A DNA stretch of 40,097 nucleotides from Bacteroidales bacterium. GTDB taxonomy: Bacteria; Bacteroidota; Bacteroidia; Bacteroidales; JAUNSR01. The notes under the pieces are model-generated. The model searched no databases, was not told the origin of the DNA, and was given only the letters and a program-made list of their open reading frames with translations. The stretch spans positions 1 to 40,097 of the forward strand of contig JAUNSR010000027.1 of NCBI GenBank assembly GCA_030539115.1, in the 5' to 3' direction. Positions 33,518 to 40,097 of this stretch are shown here, piece after piece (position 1 is the stretch's first letter; each line of letters starts with the position of its first letter). The position numbers and the translations under genes were made by a program.

Positions 33518-36500
33518 ATGAAAGCCAACCAAAGGAAAGTCCTTTTTATGTCACTTATCTCTTTAGGCGTGATAAATGGAACAACAGCCATTGCAGCCGA
33601 GGCAAGTGATCAGACCGCACCTATCAACAATTCAGTAACTCAAAATGACAAAAAAATCACAGGAGTTGTTGTTGATAATTTAGGTGACCCGCTTCCCGGA
33701 GTAAATATCCTTGTTAAAGGAACTACTACCGGCGCAACTTCAGATTTAGATGGAAAGTTTACTATCACGATTCCTTACGAGGGAGCATCTTTAGTTTTTT
33801 CCTATATCGGTTTCCAGCCTCAGGAAATATCATGTAAAGGAAAGTCAAATCTATCGGTTACACTTGTAGAAGATAGTAAAGCTTTGGAAGACGTTGTTGT
33901 TATTGGTTATACAACTCAAAAGAAGGCAACCATAACAGGTTCTGTATCTACAATTACAACAAAAGACTTAAAACAAAGCCCTACAGCAAACTTGACAAAT
34001 GCATTGGCAGGACGTATGCCGGGCTTGATGGTTAATCAATTCAGCGGCGGTGAGCCGGGCGTTGATGGCGCAGATATCAAAATACGTGGTTTCGGTACTT
34101 ACGGAGATAAGTCTCCTATCGTAATTGTCGATGGAGTCGAGCGCGACATGAGCTATCTTTCTCCTGAAGAAATTGAAACATTTACAATTTTGAAGGATGC
34201 ATCTGCAACAGCTCCTTATGGTATACGCGGTGCAAATGGTGTTATTATCATTAATACCAAACGCGGTAAGTCACAGGAAAAGGCAAATGTCAATTTCAAA
34301 GGCTCATTCGGTGTAAACTCTCCGGTAAAATTCCCTGAATATCTCGGTTCTGCCGATTATGCTACATTATATAATGAGGCTGTCCGCAATGATAATCCCG
34401 GAAAAGCAGATTCTGAGCTTAATCTTTTCACACAAGAGTCTATCGACAATTTCAGAAAAGCAAAAGGAGACAATTCCGACGGACTTGGTTATGATTGGGA
34501 TTATTTTGACTATGCTTTCAAACCGGGTACTCAACAGGATTACAGTTTGTCTGTCAGAGGTGGTTCAGATAGAGCTCGCTATTATGTAATGGCAAACTAT
34601 TTCCAGCAGGATGGTAACTATAAACACACGGAACTTGATGCATATTCAGCTCAGGCTGTATTTAAACGTTACAATTTCCGTGCTAATGTCGATGTTGATA
34701 TCACAAAAGACTTTTATATGAAAGTCGATTTGGCTTCTCGTATAACAGATAGAAATGCTCCCGGAACAACAGCCGCACGTGTAGTTCAGATTTGTAATAC
34801 TCAGCCATCCTATCTTCCAATCACTTTGGGAGACAATGGAAACGAATCCAACCGTCAATATTTAGCCGATAACAATGGAACACTTCTTTATGGCGATGCT
34901 TTCCATCGTTGGAATATTCTTGGAGAGCTTGCTCACTCAGGATATCTTAATGAGAAGAAAACATTCTTAAACGGCTCTTTTGCTCTTGGTCATAAGCTTG
35001 ACTTCATAACAAAAGGCTTAAAAGTCGAGGGCGTTTTCTCTTACGATGCTGAAGAGGGACGTTGGATTAATCGTGTAATGGGATCATACACTGAAGGCTA
35101 TAGAGCTTTCCCTAACTATGCTACATTCATGCCGTCAGAAGGTCAGGATGTTTATATGAATGCTCCGAACTATACAGGTACTTATAAAACAGGTAATAAG
35201 TATGACAAAGACCAGACTATCGGCAATGGATTCTCACAGAACGCATCTCAAAGCCGTACGTACTATCAGTTGAAACTTGATTATCTACGAACATTCGGCG
35301 ATCACGATGTGTCCGGATTGGTTTTGTTCAATCGTTCCATCCGTACATATAATAATGATGTAGAATATCGTTATCAGGGATTGACGGCACGCGGAACTTA
35401 TGCCTATAAGAACAAGTATTTAGGTGAAGTCAACATCGGTTATAACGGTTCTGAAAACTTTGCACCGGGCAAACGTTATGGTTTCTTCCCTGCCGGCTCT
35501 CTTGGATGGGTTATCACTGAGGAAGATTTTATGCAGGACGCCACTTGGCTTGATAACTTAAAACTTCGTGGTTCTTATGGTATCGTAGGTAGTGACAAGA
35601 TGAGCCAACGTTTTGCTTATCTTCAAACTTTCGGATATAGTGGCGGTTATAATTTCGGAACAGGAGGTTTCCCGAGCGGTGCTGCCTCAGGAGTACAGGA
35701 AGGGGCCCTGAATAATCCGAATCTTACTTGGGAAAAATCAAAGAAGCTTAATGTCGGTATCGATGCAGCCTTCCTAAACCAACGATTGACAGTTACAGTT
35801 GATGTTTTCAAAGAACATCGTTACGATATTATCACAGATTTGAGTGGTGGTGACAAGCTTGGTTTCCCTGACATTGTTGGAAAAGATGCCCCTCTTATCA
35901 ACTCAGGTATTGTTGACAACAAAGGTGTTGATTTCGAGATCGGATGGAATGGCAGAATTGGTAAAGACTTCAGATATTATATCCGTCCAAACTTTACATT
36001 CGCAAGAAACAAAATCGTTTTCATGAACGAAATTTCCCGTGACTACGAATGGCGTCAACAGACCGGAAAGAGAATCGGCGAGAACTTCGTTTATGTATTC
36101 GACCACTTTGTAAAAGATCAGGCTGAGGCTGATGAACTAAATAAGAAGAACTTCCAATCCTGGGGAACTCTTATCCCGGGTGATGTCGTTTACAAAGATT
36201 TAAACAAAGACGATCAGATATCCGATTTAGGAGACCGTACGAATATGGGTAACCCTCGTACACCTGAAATTCAATTCGGTTTGCCATTCGGTATCCAATA
36301 TAAAGGTTTTGATGCAAGTCTTTTATTCCAAGGCGCCACAAACTGTTCAGTACTTCTTAATGGAGCTGCTGTTTATGACTTCCCGTTGTTTGATTCAGAT
36401 AAATATGGTAAAGTTAAGAAGATGCATCTTAACCGCTGGACCCCTGAAACAGCTGAAACAGCTACATATCCTGCACTTCATGCCACTGACAATGCAAACA

Positions 36501-36760
36501 ACAAAAACAGTTTAAGCAGCTTGTTCTTGTATGATGCTTCTTATGTACGTCTTAAAAACTTAGAGTTGGGCTATTCTCTTCCTAAGTCCGCCATTAGATT
36601 TGCCGGACTTCAAAATGTCCGTATTTATTTCCAAGGTCAAAACCTTTTAACCTTCGACGGACTCGATGATGTTGATATTGACCCTGAAACAAACAGCGGC
36701 GACGGCAGTTGGTACCCTGTTCAAAGAGTATTCAATTTCGGTATAGACATTACTTATTAA
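33518..36760 (+). CDS. SusC/RagA family TonB-linked outer-membrane receptor
   Basis: A 1,080-residue TonB-dependent transporter. After the signal peptide (about 1-27) comes a carboxypeptidase-regulatory-like domain (about 45-120: K-K-I-T-G-V-V-V-D, L-P-G-V-N-I-L-V-K-G-T, G-A-T-S-D-L-D-G-K-F), then the linking L-E-D-V-V-V-I-G-Y-T-T-Q-K-K block and the plug domain (G-R-M-P-G-L-M-V, I-R-G-F-G-T-Y, P-I-V-I-V-D-G-V near 155-205). The 22-strand barrel ends in an aromatic C-terminus (F-G-I-D-I-T-Y). It imports a glycan or peptide ligand captured by the SusD partner 24 bp downstream. There is no N-terminal sigma/anti-sigma interaction (STN) domain. Ligand unknown. Confidence 0.95.
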   Translation: MKANQRKVLFMSLISLGVINGTTAIAAEASDQTAPINNSVTQNDKKITGVVVDNLGDPLPGVNILVKGTTTGATSDLDGKFTITIPYEGASLVFSYIGFQPQEISCKGKSNLSVTLVEDSKALEDVVVIGYTTQKKATITGSVSTITTKDLKQSPTANLTNALAGRMPGLMVNQFSGGEPGVDGADIKIRGFGTYGDKSPIVIVDGVERDMSYLSPEEIETFTILKDASATAPYGIRGANGVIIINTKRGKSQEKANVNFKGSFGVNSPVKFPEYLGSADYATLYNEAVRNDNPGKADSELNLFTQESIDNFRKAKGDNSDGLGYDWDYFDYAFKPGTQQDYSLSVRGGSDRARYYVMANYFQQDGNYKHTELDAYSAQAVFKRYNFRANVDVDITKDFYMKVDLASRITDRNAPGTTAARVVQICNTQPSYLPITLGDNGNESNRQYLADNNGTLLYGDAFHRWNILGELAHSGYLNEKKTFLNGSFALGHKLDFITKGLKVEGVFSYDAEEGRWINRVMGSYTEGYRAFPNYATFMPSEGQDVYMNAPNYTGTYKTGNKYDKDQTIGNGFSQNASQSRTYYQLKLDYLRTFGDHDVSGLVLFNRSIRTYNNDVEYRYQGLTARGTYAYKNKYLGEVNIGYNGSENFAPGKRYGFFPAGSLGWVITEEDFMQDATWLDNLKLRGSYGIVGSDKMSQRFAYLQTFGYSGGYNFGTGGFPSGAASGVQEGALNNPNLTWEKSKKLNVGIDAAFLNQRLTVTVDVFKEHRYDIITDLSGGDKLGFPDIVGKDAPLINSGIVDNKGVDFEIGWNGRIGKDFRYYIRPNFTFARNKIVFMNEISRDYEWRQQTGKRIGENFVYVFDHFVKDQAEADELNKKNFQSWGTLIPGDVVYKDLNKDDQISDLGDRTNMGNPRTPEIQFGLPFGIQYKGFDASLLFQGATNCSVLLNGAAVYDFPLFDSDKYGKVKKMHLNRWTPETAETATYPALHATDNANNKNSLSSLFLYDASYVRLKNLELGYSLPKSAIRFAGLQNVRIYFQGQNLLTFDGLDDVDIDPETNSGDGSWYPVQRVFNFGIDITY

Positions 36761-36784
36761 CAGCCTTAAATAATAGAATAAACA

Positions 36785-38677
36785 ATGAAGAAGATATATT
36801 TATTAGCCGCATTATTTGCGTCTCTGACTTTTGCTTCTTGTGAAGATTTCCTTGATAAGAAACCTGATGACCAGATGGATGAGGAGGAAGTATTTACCAG
36901 ATACAATAAAGTTGACGGTCTTGTAACAAAGATTTACGAAGATGCCAAAAGCGCTAACCGTCCATTGGTGTTTATGAATCACTTCTCCTCTGCTCCTTTG
37001 ACAGACGAGTGTGAGGGTTCCTCTGCTGAGGGCTCTTTAACAAACAAATTTAATGATGGTGCCTGGAACCCAAGCGGAATGATGGATAAATCCAGCTGCG
37101 GACAATATTGGTGGAGCCTTTATGCTAAGATCCGCAACACCAATGTGTTCCTTGATGGCGTGAAAAAATACAACACTCCAGATGATATCCTTGAACCGGG
37201 TAATCTTGAAAATAGAATCGGTGAGGTTTATTTCTTTAGGGCATATTATCATTATCTCTTGATACGTATGTATGGAGAGGTTCCATATCTTGATTATCAA
37301 GTGGATCCAAATGGAAGCATGACGTTTAAAAAAGAATCTTATCACGCTGTTGTCGATAAAATTTGTGCCGATGCAATGGAGGCATACAACAGAGTTCCTG
37401 ACCGTAACCAGGGCGGTAAGTTCGGACGTGTCGATAAAGGAGCTTGTTTGGGACTTATAGCTATGGTACGCTGGATGGATGCCACTCCGATGTGGAATGG
37501 TGGCAAGTTCCCTAATGATACCCGCGACTTTAAAGATGAATATACATATTCTCAGGCTCGTTGGGAAGCTGCAAGGGATGCTGCAAAGGCTGTGCTTGAC
37601 TTTAAGGTTAGCGGAGCTCAACGTTACAATCTTTATATGGGCGGTGGAGATGCCGATACTTTCTTAAACGACAATGGACAAGCCACAAACAATGATAAAG
37701 TTTACAAAAGACTTTGGAATATGTTCTATGATGAAGCATCGATAGAAGAGGAGTGGGTTTGGTTCTGTACAAGAGATAAAAACAACTACTGGCAAGGTGA
37801 TATTCAGCCGCCTTCGTTTGGCGGAGGCTCTCGCCAGATGCCTGTTCAGGAACAAGTTGACGAATATGAGTATATTTCACCCGATGGCTTTGGCTATCCT
37901 ATTTATGCCGACCGTGCAAAAGCTGACGGATACGATGACGAAAACCCTTATGAAGGTATTAAGCGTGACCCTCGTTTTTACAGAGACATAGCTTACCATG
38001 GTTCTGTTGTTAGAAACAGTGTTATCAATACTGCTGAAGGTTCTGACAAAATCAATGCCAGCAATTCGACTACAACAGGTTATTTCCTTCGTAAATTGAC
38101 TCGTGAAAATTATTTAAGGGGCAATTACGGCTTCGTGATTAACGGTCCTGCCATCTGGCGTCTGCCTGAATTTATCTATATCTATGCTGAGGCTGTAAAT
38201 GAAATCAGCGGTCCTAACCAAGATATCTACGATAGAATCAATGAGGTTCGTGCCCGTTCATTTATGGCTCCTATGCCGACAACAGTTCTTTCAAGCAAAG
38301 ATTTGATGAGAGAGTATATTTACCGTGAACGCAGAGTGGAATTGTTTTATGAAAACAACCGTTTATGGCAATGCCGTCTTTATCTTGAGCCGACTTCTGA
38401 TACAGAAACAGCAAAAGAAAATGCCTGGGAAAGTGCAGGTTCAGATAATAATACACGCTCTCAGAATTATTGGCCATATCCTAAGACTCAGCACATGATC
38501 AATGGTATGCGTCCTGTTGAAGATCCTAATGGAAAAATTGTCGTAAATGGCAAACACTATAAAATGGAGAGATTTAATGTTGAAAAACGTGTTTTCCTAA
38601 ATCAACATTATTTGTTCCCGATTATGGATGACGAAATTAAAAGAACACCGGGCTTGACACAAAATCCAAGCTGGTAG
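36785..38677 (+). CDS. SusD/RagB family nutrient-binding lipoprotein
   Basis: A 630-residue surface lipoprotein. The signal M-K-K-I-Y-L-L-A-A-L-F-A-S-L-T-F-A-S-C places the lipid-anchored Cys at residue 19, followed by E-D-F-L-D-K-K-P typical of SusD. The tetratricopeptide-like helical core shows R-I-G-E-V-Y-F-F-R-A-Y-Y-H-Y near residue 140 and the family E-R-R-V-E-L-F-Y-E-N-N-R block near 515-528. It starts 24 bp after susC and ends at a strong terminator, so the pair is an independent two-gene unit. It forms the lid over SusC and binds the ligand at the cell surface. No glycosidase, sulfatase or peptidase follows, so it is an orphan pair rather than a full utilisation locus. Confidence 0.95.
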   Translation: MKKIYLLAALFASLTFASCEDFLDKKPDDQMDEEEVFTRYNKVDGLVTKIYEDAKSANRPLVFMNHFSSAPLTDECEGSSAEGSLTNKFNDGAWNPSGMMDKSSCGQYWWSLYAKIRNTNVFLDGVKKYNTPDDILEPGNLENRIGEVYFFRAYYHYLLIRMYGEVPYLDYQVDPNGSMTFKKESYHAVVDKICADAMEAYNRVPDRNQGGKFGRVDKGACLGLIAMVRWMDATPMWNGGKFPNDTRDFKDEYTYSQARWEAARDAAKAVLDFKVSGAQRYNLYMGGGDADTFLNDNGQATNNDKVYKRLWNMFYDEASIEEEWVWFCTRDKNNYWQGDIQPPSFGGGSRQMPVQEQVDEYEYISPDGFGYPIYADRAKADGYDDENPYEGIKRDPRFYRDIAYHGSVVRNSVINTAEGSDKINASNSTTTGYFLRKLTRENYLRGNYGFVINGPAIWRLPEFIYIYAEAVNEISGPNQDIYDRINEVRARSFMAPMPTTVLSSKDLMREYIYRERRVELFYENNRLWQCRLYLEPTSDTETAKENAWESAGSDNNTRSQNYWPYPKTQHMINGMRPVEDPNGKIVVNGKHYKMERFNVEKRVFLNQHYLFPIMDDEIKRTPGLTQNPSW

Positions 38678-38711
38678 ATTTAAGGTTTAAAAAGTTGAAT
38701 TAAAGAAGTAT

Positions 38712-38752
38712 AGGGGCATCACGATGTGAATCGTGATGCCCCTGATTTTTTA
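38712..38752 (+). terminator. Rho-independent terminator of susCD
   Basis: AGGGGCATCACGAT at 38712-38725 pairs exactly with ATCGTGATGCCCCT at 38730-38743 over the GTGA loop, followed by GATTTTTTA. It is the strongest terminator in the window. Confidence 0.93.
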
Positions 38753-39369
38753 TGTCGTATATTAATGAATCATGATGAAAATAAGCTTTCAGCCCTTTTC
38801 AGCCTGCAATATCATAATTGTATATTATTCTATGTGCGATTTTTTATCTGCAATTATCAATTTTATCATAGATAATAATCGATTTTCATTTATTGTTCAA
38901 TAAAATAAAACAGAAAAAGATTTATTTTCCATTAATGTCATAATTATTTATGGATTGCTTATATTTAGATTATTATTTATATGTATTTTAAATAAGAATA
39001 TTTGCCATTGGAGGTAAATTAACAATAACCCTTTTTATGAAATTATTTTTGAGCTTAGGAAACAGGTAATCGAGAAATAAAAATTCCTTTAATTAACATT
39101 TGTATTTGGAGGTAAATGACTGCAGATGAAAATATGCCTGTTTGTATTTCTTTTAAATAATGATATTATTCTTAATTCCTGCGATGTTGTATTAGCAAAA
39201 ATTAGACAAACAAATTATTCCAATAATTTTTTGCTCGATATATTTGCAGTGTAAAACAAAAGAAAAAGCATTTATTTATCATTCAATCGACAGTTACATA
39301 AAGTGACTTTCAAAGACATTCGACCTAAAGCAGTTTTTTTATTTATTCATCATTCAAAAATAAAGCATT

Positions 39370-39489
39370 ATGAAAACTAAAGTTCTTTTTATAGAAAGCT
39401 CATTCGGCAACTTGAAAAATCAGAATATTTTTGATTCGATTCTGTGTCCGGCTTTCAGCACAAGACAAACTGAATTGATTATTATTTAA
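39370..39489 (+). CDS. Small ORF (39 aa), unproven
   Basis: ATG at 39370, TAA at 39487-39489. The peptide reads K-T-K-V-L-F-I-E-S-S-F-G-N-L-K-N at the start and ends in hydrophobic I-I-I. There is no known family, no clear promoter and no strong ribosome-binding site, although it is followed by a hairpin near 39591. It is listed because the region is otherwise empty. Confidence 0.2.
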   Translation: MKTKVLFIESSFGNLKNQNIFDSILCPAFSTRQTELIII

Positions 39490-39809
39490 ATATACTATAT
39501 CGGGTTATTTTATTCATCCAAGCTTATTTTAAAGTGTGGAAATTGTTGAATTTTCAATTAGATACATTAGATATTAATTACTCCTTTTTTACTGAATGCT
39601 CTATTTCGGCAATTCAGTGCAATCAAAAGAAATAACGATAATAAACAGTAAGTACTAATTTGTTAGCTTGACTTTTTTTAATAACAACATATTGTAGTTT
39701 TTAAGAAGAGTTTTATAATCGTTAAATCTAAAGCAATTATTCTATTTGATAGAAAGATAATCCCTGCGGGGGGAACTAAAAAATCTTTCATACAAAGGAG
39801 TAAAAACGG

Positions 39810-39842
39810 GAGGCTGCTTCTATCTTGAGGCAGCCTCTTTTT
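39810..39842 (+). terminator. Terminator hairpin with no assigned gene (possible small RNA 3' end)
   Basis: GAGGCTGC at 39810-39817 pairs with GCAGCCTC at 39830-39837 and is followed by TTTTT. The upstream 70 nt include CCCTGCGGGG and a purine-rich AAGGAG stretch, giving a locally GC-rich block in otherwise AT-rich DNA. No ORF ends here on the plus strand. Confidence 0.6.
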
Positions 39843-40097
39843 GCTTTTATATATTTTGCTCTTAGATTATTAAAGATCTTTTTTATATCTGTGCTTTTAT
39901 AGTTTTTTGTAAGTTCCAATAGGTAATTTCTCAGTGAATTATCCTGATTTGGGTTGACTATGGATGATATTTGTAACTTCTCATATTTGACACAAGTATT
40001 TTTTTATGCCATACAGAAAGATATATTTCATTACTGTCAGATAATCAGTAACATAGCGTATTTGTGAAATTTTGATTTAAGATTTTCAAATTATAAC

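Larger units (their letters stand above)
38753..40097. other. Gene-poor AT-rich region to the window end
   Basis: About 1.35 kb with no convincing protein gene. It contains two TTGGAGGTAAAT motifs (near 39008 and 39107), a 39-codon ORF at 39370-39489, a hairpin ACTGAAT...ATTCAGT (39591-39618), a GC-rich CCCTGCGGGGGG tract near 39761-39774, and a terminator hairpin at 39810-39842. A decayed locus or one or more small RNAs are possible. Confidence 0.5.

Noticed and set aside
37037..37621. 194-codon minus-strand ORF inside susD
   Set aside because: It lies antisense to a well-supported SusD coding region, with no signature motifs or promoter; it is a frame shadow.
39840..40060. Open minus-strand stretch (about 65 codons) with protein-like composition
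   Set aside because: No start codon, bounded by stops, and no recognisable motif.
1..40097. CRISPR array, tRNA or rRNA genes
   Set aside because: No regular short direct repeats with unique spacers, and no tRNA cloverleaf or rRNA sequence noticed on either strand.

Overview
The window looks like a chromosomal segment of a low-GC member of the Bacteroidota, most likely order Bacteroidales. The evidence is a SusC/SusD pair, a Wzi-type capsule assembly protein, a PckA/Rnr/Upp housekeeping set, a GH106-like lipoprotein, promoters of the Bacteroidota type (TTTG, about 20 nt, TAnnTTTG) and weak Shine-Dalgarno signals. I would not name a genus from sequence reading alone.

Layout. (1) Positions 1-3884, minus strand: a tightly coupled operon resembling an ABC three-component (ABC-3C) conflict system: a truncated C-terminal-domain protein, a middle component and a DUF3732-type SMC-like ATPase. 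It is followed by an NA37-family nucleoid-associated protein split by an apparent one-base frameshift, then the first codons of an AlbA_2/Schlafen-like gene. The upstream end of this operon is fused antisense onto the 3' end of a WYL-domain regulator gene, so the effector half of the first component is missing. (2) 3885-4301: an orphan promoter and a tandem 84-bp repeat. (3) 4302-13248: a GH106-like lipoprotein, two family-2 glycosyltransferases, pdxB, a DUF389 membrane protein and an alkaline phosphatase. (4) 13249-19644: an accessory block with an orphan secreted protein, a 147-bp element with perfect 15-bp terminal inverted repeats, a tyrosine recombinase, and a phase-variable type I methylation locus (hsdS, a silent hsdS cassette in inverse orientation, hsdM). 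Two nested perfect inverted repeats (121 bp and 69 bp) join the expressed and silent hsdS copies. No hsdR is present. (5) 19645-30928: a secreted protein of unknown function, a SulP anion transporter, an Er-VIT/CCC1 transporter, a GNAT-like protein, upp, pckA and rnr, mostly monocistronic with clear terminators. (6) 31148-38677: Wzi, a small lipoprotein, then SusC/SusD. (7) 38744-40097: about 1.35 kb of AT-rich DNA with no convincing gene, ending in a strong terminator hairpin that suggests an unannotated small RNA.

How the parts fit. The hsd locus is a shuffling switch: a tyrosine recombinase next to hsdS could exchange the target-recognition domains through the two repeat pairs and change DNA methylation specificity. 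The 1-3884 operon looks like a defence module that is already partly broken, by loss of the effector end and by a frameshift in the NA37 gene. The remainder is ordinary metabolism and envelope or glycan biology for this phylum.
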